Of a DNA stretch of 64,000 bases, positions 34,600 through 46,320 are shown piece by piece. The position numbers and the translations under genes are program-made. The notes under the pieces were generated by a model that was not told the DNA's origin, ran no database searches, and saw only the letters and a list, made by a program, of their open reading frames with translations. How positions within the stretch are numbered: position 1 is the stretch's first letter; each line of letters opens with the position of its first letter. The DNA comes from Talinum fruticosum. Its lineage: Eukaryota; Streptophyta; Magnoliopsida; Caryophyllales; Talinaceae. The stretch lies in NCBI GenBank assembly GCA_021018815.1, contig JAITYX010000053.1, forward strand, positions 1,116,001-1,180,000, read 5' to 3'.

Positions 34600-36427
34600 T
34601 AAGGATGAATCCGGTGTCTAGATTCAAGACGAAAAGGATATTTAGGAAAAATTTGTTATTGATTATATGCCGAGATTTAAGTCACGGCAGGATGTTAATA
34701 GGCCTACGATCAACACCAATTTGCCGTTTTGGATTTCCAACAAGGATAATAAGCAGCTCATACTTCCGATCTCATCGGAGGAGCTTACGGCTATTGTGTT
34801 CCAAACGAACCCAGCTAAAGCACCAGTGGTCCGATAGTTTTGGTGCTGGTTTCTTTCAATTGGGATGTTATCGACAAGGATTATCATTGCATGCATTGTG
34901 GACTTTTTCCACCAAGGTAAGTTATTGAAGGAGGTTAACCACACCTTTATTTCCTTGATTCCTAAGGTTACTTGCCCCTCTTTAACATCACAGTTCGGGC
35001 CAATTAGCTTATGTAATTGTCCGAACACGATTACTTCTAAGATTCTAGTGAATAGATTAAGATAGGTCTTGCAAAGGATTGTTAGCCCTTATCAAAGTGC
35101 TTTTGTGCCTAGAAGGGATATTCATGATAATATCCTTTTGACACATGAAGTTATTAACAAATTTGGAAACGTAAAGGGTAAACAAGCTTATGTAGGCCTT
35201 AAACTGGATATAAAAAAGACTTATGACATAATTAAATGAGATTTTTATTTTCGTGCCTGAAAGATTTGGGGTTCCATCAAGTCCGTATTAATGGATTCGG
35301 GAATGTGTTACTTTAGTCTCCTATTCGATCATCATTAATTATGAAACTTGTGGTTTCTTTCGATCTTCTCATGGTTTAAGACAAGACGACCCCTTGTCTC
35401 CATATTATTTACTCTGTGTATGGATGCCTTGACATTTAGGCTTCATCGTGAGGCCTTGCAACATAAATCCGGTATTGGGATTAAAATCGTTCGCAAGTTC
35501 GTAAAATTCCCTGTTTGTTCTATGCAGATGATAACCTCCTTTTTGCAAAGTTAATTTTGAGACTTGGGTTAAGCTCCATAATATTTTGAATGACTTTTAT
35601 TCCCAAACAGGTCAATTCATCAATTTTCATAAGTCGACTTTAGTTTTTTCAAAAATTCTACCGCTATGATTAAGAGCTCTGTTTCATCGCTTTTAATATT
35701 CTCGCATTCGTAATCACTTGAGAAATATCTCGGATTGCCCTGTTTTTAAAGGTAGACCTAATAGCTTGGTTTTTGCGGTCATATTATAGAAAGTAGATTG
35801 TAAAGTTTACAAATGGAAAGCGAATTCGCTCTCAAAGCGGTAGGTTGTGCTTATTTAGTCCAACCTTGAGTCTTTAGTCTGCTCATACAATGCAAATTTT
35901 CAGATTACCAAAGAACACTTCCAACGTGCTCGATAAGATTAATTGAGATTTCTTTCGAAAAATATCCCGTGCGACTAGAGGGGTGCCTATGGTGTCATGG
36001 GATGAAATCTGTACTCCTTAAGAAAGGTAAGGGGTCTAGGTCTTCGGAAAACTAAAGCGGTTAATCAAGCTTTCCTGTGCAAAATGGTGTGGAAATTCTT
36101 ATTCGTTGAAGATAATTTTTGGGGATAAACATAAGGGCAAAATATCCTTTATCGCTGAATTTTTTTTTCAAGGAAAATTAAGGTGTTTGATTCCTGGGCA
36201 TGGAAATGCTTGCTCAAGGAAAGAGAATTGTTTAGAAGGGGTTTGCTATGGAAAATAGGGAATGGTAAAAAGGTGAATTTCTGGTCGGATACGTGGTGTG
36301 GAAATTCCAACTTGTCGGAATTTTATGACAGACTCATTTCCCATTATCCCTCGCTTGAACACTTCAGTTAGTGAATTCATCACTCCGAAAAAGAGTGGGA
36401 TTTGGCTCGACTTAGTACTTTTCTCCC
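34600..36427 (+). pseudogene. LINE reverse transcriptase and zf-RVT start
   Basis: Reading over several frames: ELTAIVFQTNPAKAPV (the NDDKAPGPDG-type block, degraded), NHTFISLIPKVTCPSLTSQF, YQSAFVPRRDIHDNILLTHE, GLKLDIKKTYDII, then FYADDNLLFAKL (35518-35553), which holds the catalytic YADD of non-LTR RT. At 36183-36369 SWAWKCLLKERELFRRGLLW and GNGKKVNFWSDTWCGNS begin the C-terminal region. Stops are frequent. Confidence 0.85.
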
Positions 36428-37934
36428 CGAAGACTCGCTTTTAACTCTAAGTCATTCCGAGTATTACATAAAGACTCGGTATAAATCCTATCTCTCTTAA
36501 GTTTTGATTTCAAGTCATTTTGAGCACTATAGAAACTCTTATCTAAGTTTTCATTCTGTTTTGACCGACTCGAAAGTTATTGCATATCTCCTACACTAGT
36601 GTTTCGACTCATTCGGACATCACTCGGAACCGTTGCATGCTCAAATAATTTCTCTAACACTCTTATTCTCGAGCACCGACAATGTATTTTAACGTAAAAG
36701 AATTACAACGTTAATTCTTTATTCTAAGTAAGTTTATTTCCTTGAGAATTATTTGACCATATCAAGTTGTTATACTCTAATATTTTACTCTCTCTACTTG
36801 ATCATCCTTAGGATTGACTCGGAGGAAATTTGAGTATATTGAATATTAGACTCAAAAAATTCCACTCTTTTAGGCTAAAGATAATTAAGCATTTAATTAT
36901 TCTAATTTAATTATTATTTGTGCCTAATCTTGGACCAAAGTATTTTATACTTTGAGAACCAATACGGTTTGCTTTTGTAGGTTACTCAACCGAGGCTAAC
37001 CTATCTTTTTGAATTTCAAAAACAAGCAGGTTTCTAGCCGTTAACCACCAGCAGACAAGTTTTAACTACTTCGGACATGACTTAGACACCGTGTTAGGGT
37101 TGTTTGTTTCCAAAACTGAAAAACTCCAATTCTAGACTTAGCGGTTGTTTCCACCACAACTTTCAGTCACCACCAAGTGATTGGAGCACCTTTTGGAGCC
37201 AAGATCCGTTGCACAACGTTCACATCCCAACGGATCTTTTCCGAGCTATTCGAAGAGCTATTACAACAGCCTAGTGAAGAATTCCGTGCGTAACTAAGAA
37301 TCAACGGTCACTTTGCATGGTTGTCTATAAATAGAAGCCACTTCACAAGACTAGAGGATTGCTGAAACCGAATTTATTGTTGAACTAATTGTTGTTCTTA
37401 TTCTTACTCAATCTTCTATTTACAACTCCTAGTCTATATTTAATATTTTCCGAGTTGTAAAGAAAGTCTTGTAATCAGTTACATTCTTTTCTTACTTTCT
37501 AAGTAAGGTCGCTTGACTCGAGCTTTAAGGGTTAACTCAACTTAGTTGTCCATGATTCTAAAGGTTACCTCGGTCGGAAGTATTAGATCGGATAAGGGAA
37601 CTTCGAGTTTAGGAAAACATTGTAAGGAATTGTTTAAGGGAGCAATTATGGTTGAGTAAGTCCTCTCGTATTTTGTGGATTCAAAATAGTGGATTTGACT
37701 TGGCGTTTGGATTAACACTCGTTTGTGGTTTTCCGCCCGGGAGGGTTTCCACGTAAATATGTGTTATTACTTTTCTAAGTCCAATGTAGACTCGTAAGTT
37801 GTTGAGCTGAATTGTTACAAAAAATTGTTTATTTTTCTTCATCGCTGAATTGTTGCTAAAAATTGTTTAATTTTCTTCATCACCCTATTCACCTCCCTCT
37901 AGGGTGACTTAGACTCTCCACGAGCAAACCTTCA
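36428..37934 (+). repeat. 5' LTR of the copia element (1507 bp)
   Basis: It starts CGAAGACTCG (the expected TG has become CG) and ends AACCTTCA. A TATA box, TATAAATA, lies at 37325-37332. A 38 bp tandem duplication (37806-37843 and 37844-37881) is absent from the 3' LTR. About 480 bp (36838-37324) also has no counterpart in the 3' LTR. Confidence 0.92.
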
Positions 37935-37936
37935 AT

Positions 37937-37948
37937 TGGTACCAGAGC
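37937..37948 (+). other. Primer-binding site (initiator-Met tRNA type)
   Basis: TGGTACCAGAGC differs by one base from TGGTATCAGAGC, the usual plant copia site, and lies two bases inside the 5' LTR. Confidence 0.85.
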
Positions 37949-37993
37949 CTAGCCTTTGAAAAGGATTTCACCATCCAAAGGTATAAAGATCAA

Positions 37994-39180
37994 ATGGCTC
38001 GGAATAATAGAGAGTTCGATGAAGGAAGGTCATCCACCGGACCACTAAAGTTCAAAGGGACACTTTTGTCAACACTTATGAAGGAATAAGCCAAGTGAAG
38101 TAGGCAAAGATAAGTCAATATCTTCATAAGTATGAGTTGTTCAAGATGGAGCCAAAAGAAAACATCACTTAGATATATGTTCGGTTCACAGAGATTACCA
38201 ATAATCTCAAATCTCTAGATAGAAAGATTTCTTACGAAGCAATGTCTAGAAAGATTATGAGAAGTTTACCAAAGAAGAGATGGGGTCCTAAGGTGACAAT
38301 CATTGAAGAAGCTCAAAACCTCTCTCAACTAAGGCCGGACGAGCTTATTGGCAAGCTACTCACTCACAATATTCATCCGGAGGAAAAGGATGCCGATGTC
38401 AACACCAAAAAATATTGTGCTCGAAGGCCTCGTAAAGCGGACGTGAAAGTCCGAGCTCCTCGGAATCGGAAGAGGATCCTATGGCACTCATACCCCGCGG
38501 CTTCAAGAGAATGATGAAATACAAGAAGTGGGAAAAGAGGCCAAAGGATAAGTTCTACAAGAAAGATAAGGACGAGAAAAGGTAAATATTCTTCTCCTTC
38601 AAAGTTATCTTTATATAAGAACTCCGGTTGTTATGAATGTGGCAGCAAAGGAGCACATAGTCGAGACTCGTCCTAAGAGAAAGAAGGACAGAAAGAAAAA
38701 GGCTATGATGGTTACCTGGAGTAATGATGACTCATCCGAAGAAGATGACTCGGATGACTCATCCGAAGAAGATGACTCGGATGACTTAAAGTGTCTTATG
38801 GCACTTACGGACTCGAAGCTTAATCGCTTAAGACAACAAGGACTCGGATATTGATGAGGTAGTTGAATACTTTCTCAAATTTTCAAAAGTTGATCTAGCA
38901 CGATATATTTTAACTTCGAAAGAAAAGTCCAATTCGACTCACTCCAGTTCGAAGAACAACTTGAATCTCTTATCGATGAGAGCAATGCTTTGAAAAACGA
39001 ATTGGAAAAACTGAGACAAAATCTGAAAGAACTTAAGACCAGTACTCAAGCCAATGAGACCGTGCTCGAGTCACTCAGAATAGAGAATGAGCAACCGAAA
39101 AGAAAGCTCAATGAATCTCAAGAGCTTGTTTTGAAATTCACTCAAGGTCGAAAAACCTTGATATGCTATTAGGCTCTCAG
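37994..39180 (+). pseudogene. Copia gag with zinc knuckle, acidic repeat and coiled coil
   Basis: FTEITNNLKSLDRKISYEAM leads into MRSLPKKRWGPKVTIIEEAQ and LRPDELIGKLLTHNIH (about 38185-38385), the gag core of this copia group. The CCHC knuckle remains as SGCYECGSKGAHSR (38620-38665). A basic stretch, then an acidic patch with a perfect 27 bp duplication (38726-38779, DDSSEEDDS twice) follow. An N-x-L-K-N-E-L-E-K-L heptad region (38965-39120) is a coiled coil. Several stops. Confidence 0.85.
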
Positions 39181-39524
39181 TGTGTCTTCTTCAGAAAGAA
39201 GAACTTGGTTTTAATGAAGAAGAGGAATCAAAATCATATTACAATATTTTCAAAACCGATTCCGAACTCGTAAAGTTCAGGAAGGCTGAGCATGGTCCCA
39301 TTCATACAAATGAATAGAGGACTAAGCCTGCACCAGCTTTATAGAAAAAGCCTTCTCCTCGTAAAGACTCGGAATCGGACTATACCCAAAATTATTCAAA
39401 TTTAGGTTCCCAAAAGTGCTCTTCCTCGTAAAGGACCACAAGTAAAGGCAATTACTGGGTTCATAAGAGGAAGTGAGAAGGGTTAGTTTGTTTCTGTCTT
39501 GGAAATAACTTAGAAGAAGAAGAA

Positions 39525-40700
39525 AAGTCATTGGTACTTAGACAGTGGTTGCTCACGCCACATGTCGGGAGATTCAAAACTCTTCTCCGAGCTAGAAGAT
39601 CCGAAAGGAGGAAAAGTCATATTTGGAGATAACAACAAGGGCAAGATAGTAGGGATTGGCAAAATTGGTGAAGGAAACAACATAGTCGACCCAGTCTACC
39701 TTGTTAAAGGACTCAAGTAAAATCTCCTTAGTATTTCTCAACTCGTGTGACAAAGGTTAATAGGTAATGTTTACTCAAATCAACTACTACATTTCTGATG
39801 CAATCACCAAAGAGACCAAGCTCTCGTGTCCGAGGTCAGTAACACCTACACTATTCCTCTCTCCGATTCAAGCCAGAATTTATCTTGTTTGAAAGCATCC
39901 GTGAATGATGATTCATGGGCTTGGCACCGTAGACTAGGTGATATTAACAGGCATTCTATCAAGAAACTTGCATCTCATGGATTGGTTAGGGGTTTATCTA
40001 ATTGTGCTTTAAAGAAAGATAAAATCTGTGAGGCATGCACAAAAGGTAAGCAAGTTAGATCATCTTTCAAACCACTCAAAACCGTATCTATATCCAAAGT
40101 ACTTGAATTGCTTCATATGGATTTGTGTGGTGAAATTGTCTGTGAAAAGTCTTGGAGGTAAATTGTATGTACTTGTTGATGATGATTTTTCATGATTTAC
40201 TTGGGTATGTTTTCTCAAAAACAAGAATGAAGCCTTCAAAGAGTTCACTAAGCTCTGCTGGAAAATTCAAGTATAGTCTCGGACTCAAATCAAAAAGATT
40301 CAAGCCGACCATCGAAGGGAGTTTGATTACTTAGAATTTGCAGATTTTTGTGATAAGAATGACATCTCTCACAACTTCTCTACATTAAGAACTCCACAAC
40401 AAAATTGAGTACTAGAGAGAAAGAACAGAACTCTTGATGAAATAGGAAGGACTATGATGATTGAAAATGATCTACCTTACTATTTCCGGGCCGACGCAGA
40501 TCAACACAAAGAAATTACACACTCAACGGATGCCTCATCGGACCCATCTTGAAGAAAACACCCTACGAGCTTTATAAAGGAAAGAAACCCAATATCTCCT
40601 ACTTCAAACCATTCAGGTGTAAGTGCTTTGTCTACAACAATGGTAAGGAGCATCCGACTAAGTTTGATGCTAGGTCGGATGAAGGTATATTTCGGGGTAT
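39525..40700 (+). pseudogene. Copia protease and integrase remnant
   Basis: WYLDSGCSRHMSGDSKLF (39530-39583) is the copia protease active-site block (DSG). GKGKIVGIGKIG-type text follows, then the GAG-pre-integrase domain WAWHRRLGDINRHSIKKLAS, with CEACTKGKQVRSSF (zinc-binding HHCC, 40027-40070) and LELLHMDLCG at the integrase start. Later integrase text: LFVDDxS-like (VDDDFS), NDISHNFSTLRTPQQ and KTPYELYKGKKPNISYFKPF (40558-40617). Confidence 0.85.
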
Positions 40701-40974
40701 TCATCTCATAGCAAAGCTTGTCGTGTCTTGAACAAGAGAACTAACAAAGTGGAAGAAAGTATCCATGTTGTCTTTGATGAAATTAATCTTGGCAGGATAA
40801 GCAAGTCTACATACTCGGATCTTAGACTTAACAGAGATGAAGATGACCTTGTTGAAGCTGAGCTAAGAAAGAGTCAAAACAGAATTACCGAGGCAACTCA
40901 AAATGGAGCAACTCGTAATGTTATGACTCGGATTGAACAAATTCAAGAGCCGACTCGGAATGCTCGAAGAACAA

Positions 40975-41052
40975 GTCAATAAGACTTAGTAGGATCAACC
41001 AACTCGAAGATCGTGTCAATGAGACTTAGTAGGATCAACCAATCGAAGATCA
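40975..41052 (+). repeat. ~39 bp tandem duplication in the integrase-RT linker
   Basis: GTCAATAAGACTTAGTAGGA... (40975-41013) is followed by GTGTCAATGAGACTTAGTAG..., both continuing into ATCAACCAA(C)TCGAAGATC. Copies differ by two or three changes. Confidence 0.75.
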
Positions 41053-41199
41053 ACTTGTTCAACCAACAAACTTGGTAAACCAAAGGATAGGTAAAGCTTT
41101 CAAATCTGCATCCAGCCACCCACCTGAAAATATACTTTCGGACATCAACAGTGGGGTAAGAACTCAATCTTCTTTACATAATCTGTTTGCATTTTCTAC

Positions 41200-42740
41200 A
41201 TTCATATCATTAACTCGAACCCAATAATGTACTAGAAGCCCTAAATGAACCTGAATGGGTAGAGGCCATGCAGGAAGAGCTCAATCAATTTGAAAGAAAC
41301 CAAGTCCGGACTCCGACCAAACGACCATCTAATCACCTAGTTATAGGAACCAAATGGATTTTCAAAACAAACTGAATGAGGAAGGGTTAGTAGTCGAAAT
41401 AAGGCTAGACTTGTTGCCTAGGGTTACAATCAAGAAGAAGGAATTGATTTTGGGGAAACCTTTGCACCTATTGCTAGGATTGAGGCAATTAGAATCTTGT
41501 TAGCATTTGCATCTAGCATGAATATCAAGTCGTATCAAATGGATGTCAAATGTGCCTTTCTGAATAGTTTCATTCAAGAAGAAGTTTATGTTGAGCAACC
41601 CCCTGGATTTGAAAACTCAGAATTTCCAAATCATGTTTTCAAATTACAAAAGGCTTTATATGGTCTTAAACAAGCTCCCGGAGCTTGGTATGAAAGACTA
41701 AGCAGTTTCTTGGTTGAAAATGATTTTAAAAGAGGTCGGATTGACAAAATTATTTTCATAAAAGCCAAGGGGAAAGATTTTCTTATCGCTCGATTTATAT
41801 TGATGATATCATTTTTGGAGCTACTAATGAAACTCTATATCAAGAGTTTTCCGAGTTGATGAGACAGGAGTTCCAAATGAGTATGATCGGAGAACTCAAC
41901 TTCTTTCTTAGTCTACAAATCAAACAAGGCAAGGATGACATTTATGTTCATCAATCCAAGTATACTAAGTAGCTTTTGAAGAAGTACAAACTACAAGATG
42001 TGAAGTATGTAGCAACACCTATGAGTAGTAGTTTGAAAATGGACTCGAGATGAAAAAGGTAAAGTCAGTAGATCGAAACTCTACAGAGGTATGATTGGAT
42101 CTCTACTTTATCTCACATCAAGTGGGCCAGATATCATGTTCAAGTGTCCGCCTTTGTGCAAGATTTCAACCTAATCCAAAAGAATCACATCTCACTCGCG
42201 GTGAAGAGAATTTTTAGATATCTTGTAAGGACTCGGAATCTTAGTCTATGGTTTTCAAAAGACTCGTAACCGACTCTCACCGGGTACTCGAATGCCGATT
42301 ATGTTGGATACAAAGTTGATAGAAAGAGCACATCAGGAGCATGCCTATTTATGTGTCAATCCATCATCTCCTAACACTCAAAGAAACAAAATTCTGTTAC
42401 TCTATCAACCGCCGAGGCTGAGTACATTGCGGTTGGAGCTTGCTATGCTCGGATTCCGTTGATTAAGCGAAGACTTAAAGGATCTAGGGCTATTATCCAC
42501 ATTTATCCCAATCAAGTGTGACTATCGGAGTGCAATTAACATTACCAAGAATCCGGTTTAGCACTCAAAGACAAAGCATATTGAGGTCATGTATCATTTT
42601 CTAAGAGACTACTCTAAGAAAGGTGATATTGAAATTGAATTGATTCCTACGAAATTTCGATTAGTCGATATTTTCACTAAGCCACTTAGTGAAGATCAAT
42701 TTTGCTTTATTAGGAATGAGCTTGGTATGACTAATACATG
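41200..42740 (+). pseudogene. Copia reverse transcriptase and RNase H remnant
   Basis: EPEWVEAMQEELNQFERN then ETFAPIARIEAIRILLAFAS, YQMDVKCAFLNSFIQEEVYV, KLQKALYGLKQAPGAWYERL (41644-41700), YIDDIIFGATNETLY (catalytic DD, about 41795-41845, in a shifted frame) and MSMIGELNFFLSLQIKQG. The RNase H part holds STAEAEYIAVGACYA (42403-42447) and ends with LVDIFTKPLSEDQF (42664-42703), the standard copia pol end. Confidence 0.9.
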
Positions 42741-42759
42741 ATTATGGGATTTCTAAGTG

Positions 42760-45317
42760 AATTATCCTTCCATAATTATGTGTTGTATGTTTTCTTTTGT
42801 TTTAATGACAAATGGATCAGTTGACAGAGTAAGACTAAGCTATGAGTTATTAGTTCTATGAGGTTCCGAGTCACTCGTAAAACATATGGGGTTAGACTCG
42901 GCTTTTGAGCAAAATGGACATTAAGCTTCCGGGATTATCTCTAGATAAATGGAGAATTCCTAAAATGTTTTTGAAAAGACTCTTTTCTTTCTCTCGGATG
43001 CGCATTTCAATCAAAGAATTCTAGCCGTTGGAAGAAAGTCGCTGGAATACTAGCCGTTGGAGTGCGAACGTCACACCCGCTTGAGACCGTCGTTTGAACT
43101 TCGAGTCGATCGAAGGCTGAAAGTCATTTTGTTTTGCTATAAATATCCCTTTTCCTTCATTTTATTACTTTGCTCTTCGCTCTCCTCTCTTAAAATCTCT
43201 GCTATCTCATATTCACTTTCTGAATTCATAGCTCTCGCTCTCTCTCTTTGCTCCCTCGTGTCCTCTCGTTTCTTGAATCACACCATGTCTAAGTGAGGTT
43301 TAGCACCGGAGCTGTTGGGGTTTGCAACCAAAAAGCCCCGCACCAAAAATACTCAAGAGGGTACCTCTAACCCCTCGAAAATCTTTGTCACCCAACACTT
43401 TACATTGGATGACAAGTTCTTTCGAACCACATCTTTTTGTGGTTAAACACATTCAAGACACTAGAGTCTACAATTATTTGTGCTTCAGCGATTTCATCTA
43501 TCCGTAACTTGTTCTCGAGTTCTAATCTAACATGTCCCATTCCGAGGGTGGTATCACCTCAAAAGTCCAAGGCAAGGTTGGACGCATTAACCTCCTTCTT
43601 CTTCGAAACTTTTCAAAGTTTCTTCCCTCTTTCTCGACTCCAACCCTATACCTTTCATAGAAGTCGTAAATGACTTCTTTGAAAAGTATGCCAATGAAGT
43701 GCCTCAGTCATGAATGAACTTCTCCGTGACTCAAATGAAATCCGAGGCAAGGCTTCTCTGTTTCATTCCGATGAGAACCTTCTTTTCTCATCATTCTAGC
43801 AAGGAGAATCCTAACTCCAAGATTCTCAAAGCCTTTTTGACATTCCGGACGGCTACAATGTAGAACTCTTCCCTTTCATTATCGGAGCAGATGGCCTCCG
43901 TGCCAGCTCACTCCAAAAATCCACTCCTTTTCCTTTGGAGCTCTCTTGACATTTGTTTTCAAACAGTTCAAGATTACTCTTCCCTCGGATTCCAAAGGTG
44001 TTTCGAGGCCGCCATTGTTGTTGGCGTAGAAAGAACTTCGTGGTATAGATACCAGGAGGTAAAACTTGGTGTCCGGGTTCATTTATCCGAGCTTCCACCT
44101 CCCTATCCTCCACCAGCTCAGCAGAGCACTAGCACTTCCACCTCCTTTAGCTGGTCCCTCTACTTCTTTACCACCTCCTCCTCCCTCTACTGCAACTCTT
44201 ACCATAATGATAGAAAAGCTCGCTTCCGTGTCCGAACAACTTCGGAACACAGCTCGCTCTCTCAAGCCTATCTTTCAAGGCCTCGGTGATCAACCGGAAT
44301 GTCAGCCAATCTCGGATCTAGGAGTGTCGGACTCTTATGCTAGAGTTCAAGGCCATTATCAACGAGCAACGCAAGCAGCTCCAACTTCTCCAAGAACGCA
44401 GGTCGAAGGCCGCTCAGACTTAGAAACTTCGGATACTTCGAGGAGTCCTCCAGCCTAGCCAAGTCTACCTCTACTAAGGTAGAAGAAGAAGTCGAAGCAA
44501 CAACTAAAGAAGGAGCAACTCAGCTCGAAGAAGAGAAGGAAGAAGAGAAGGAAGAGGAGAAGGAAGAGGAGAAAGAAAAAGAAGAGGTCTGCCTCACCTA
44601 CGGACCAAGGTGCCACGGAACTTAAACCGGAGCCGATCTCCTTAGATCACGATCTTAGTGGGTCGAAGAAGCCGGGGATGTCGATCGGTCCAAAGCTGCC
44701 GGCTTAGAAGCACCGCCCTCTCGTCGTCTTTCAGGAGGATGAACCTAAGGAAGATATGCCCCTGGCTCGACGAACCGGAATGGAGCCACTTCAAGACATC
44801 CCCGTGCCGTCGTTGTCGCGATCATCCACCTCCTCCGAAGCTTATCAGCACAGGCGCACCGCCCGTCCCTCCTCCTCTCGACAGCAAGCCGCCTCCTCTT
44901 AATTTATTTCTCTCTTATTTTTTTGTCCAACATCAGTTGTACCAGATTGCTATTTTCTTCCCTCCTTTTCGCTGAAATGTTAGGGAGAAAATCTAGAAGA
45001 CTTGATGTTTTGTATAGGGGAGTTCACTCCTCTTTCGAGCAATGAATGATTTTTTTCTCTCGAACAAACTTGTTTCGAATTCATTTTTTGCCATTCTACT
45101 CGGATACAATCTGCTCATTTCATTTCTTTCCTCCGATTTATTATCCGAATAATCGTTTCCGAAGTTATGATATGATTTGAACTTCATTTTATAAGTATCA
45201 TCCGTCACTCTTTGCTCGATACTTAAGAGAACATTACTTTCTGTTTTGATCATTGAAAATGAAAACTCATGTTTAGTATTAACAAGTTTCTATCTTAAGT
45301 ATAGAATGCCTTTCATC
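42760..45317 (+). pseudogene. Extra 3' region of the copia element with a decayed ORF
   Basis: Between pol and the polypurine tract lie about 2.5 kb that ordinary copia elements lack. A putative ORF starts at 43285 (MSK, then an early stop) and reads GLAPELLGFATKKPRTKN and FVTQHFTLDDKFF, with later pieces VVNDFFEKYANEVPQS. The middle part is proline-rich (PPPYPPPAQQ, 44098-44127), then IEKLASVSEQLRNTARSLKP resembles a coil. The C-terminal part is a Glu/Lys repeat (EEEKEEEKEEEKE, 44523-44585). A 3' ORF in this position is known in Sirevirus-type copia elements (env-like or of unknown role). No membrane segments are clear, so I do not call it an envelope gene. Confidence 0.5.
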
Positions 45318-45330
45318 AAAAAGGGGAGAT

Positions 45331-46315
45331 TGAAGACTCGGTTTTTAACTCTAAGTCATTCCGAGTATTTCATAAAGACTCGGTATAAATCCTATCTCTC
45401 TTAAATTTTGATTTCAAGTTATTCCGAGCACTATAGAAACTCTTATCTAAGTTTTCATTCTATTTTGACTAACTCGTAAAGCGCCTTATTGCATATCTCT
45501 TACATTGGTGTTTCTAACTCACTTAGACATCACTCAAAACTATCGCATGCTCAAATAATTTCTCTAACACTCTTATTCCGAGCACCGACTGTGTATTTCA
45601 ACGCAAAGAGAATTACAACGTTAATTCTTTATTGTAAGTCAATTTATTTCCTTGAGAATTATTTGACCATATCAAGTTGTTATACTCGATATTTTACTCT
45701 CTCTACTTGATCATCCTTATAATTGACTCGGATAGAATTTGAGTATAAATAGAAGCCACTTCATAAGACTAGAGGATTGCTGAAACTAAATTTATTGTTG
45801 AAGTAATTGTTGTTCTTATTTTCACTCAATCTTCTATTTATAACTCCTAGTCTATATTTAATATTTTCGAGTTGTAAAGAAAGTTTTGTAATCGGTTACA
45901 TTCTTTTCTTACTTTCTAAGTAAGGTCCCTTGACTGAGTTGTAAGGGTTAACTCAGCTCAATTGTCCCCGATTGTAAATGTTACCTCGATCAGGAAGTAT
46001 TAGATTAGATAAGGGAACTTCTAAGTCTAGGAAAGCATTGTAAGGAATTGTTTAAGGGAGCAATTCGGTTGAGTCGGTCCTCTCGTATTTTGTGGATTCA
46101 AAATAGTGGATTTGACTTGGTGCTTGGATTAGCACTATTCGTGGTTTTCTCGCTCCGGGAGGGGTTCCACGTAAATCGTGTTATTACTTTTCCGAGTCCA
46201 ACCTAGACTCATAATCTGTTATTGAGCTGAATTGTTGTAAAAAATTATTTAATTTTCTTCATCACCCTATTCACCCCCTCTAGGGTGACTTAAACTCTCC
46301 ACGAGCAAACCTTTA
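45331..46315 (+). repeat. 3' LTR of the copia element (985 bp, internally shorter)
   Basis: It starts TGAAGACTCGG right after the polypurine tract and ends AACCTTTA. It matches the 5' LTR on both sides of a gap at GAGTATAAATAGAAGCC (45741-45757), where the 5' LTR holds about 480 additional bases bounded by TATA on each side. Confidence 0.92.
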
Positions 46316-46320
46316 CTCCC

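Larger units (their letters stand above)
36428..46315 (+). mobile_element. Ty1/copia retrotransposon, nearly full length, nested in the LINE
   Basis: Two LTRs (36428-37934; 45331-46315), an initiator-Met PBS (37937), gag, protease, integrase, RT and RNase H in copia order, an extra 3' region (42760-45317), and a polypurine tract AAAAAGGGGAGAT (45318-45330). A perfect 5 bp target duplication CTCCC lies at 36423-36427 and 46316-46320. At 9888 bp it is long for a copia element, the excess being the 3' region. All frames carry stops. Confidence 0.93.

Noticed and set aside
43853..44265. Antisense frames in the copia 3' region, including a Gly-rich one
   Set aside because: Opposite-strand shadow of the Pro-rich ORF.
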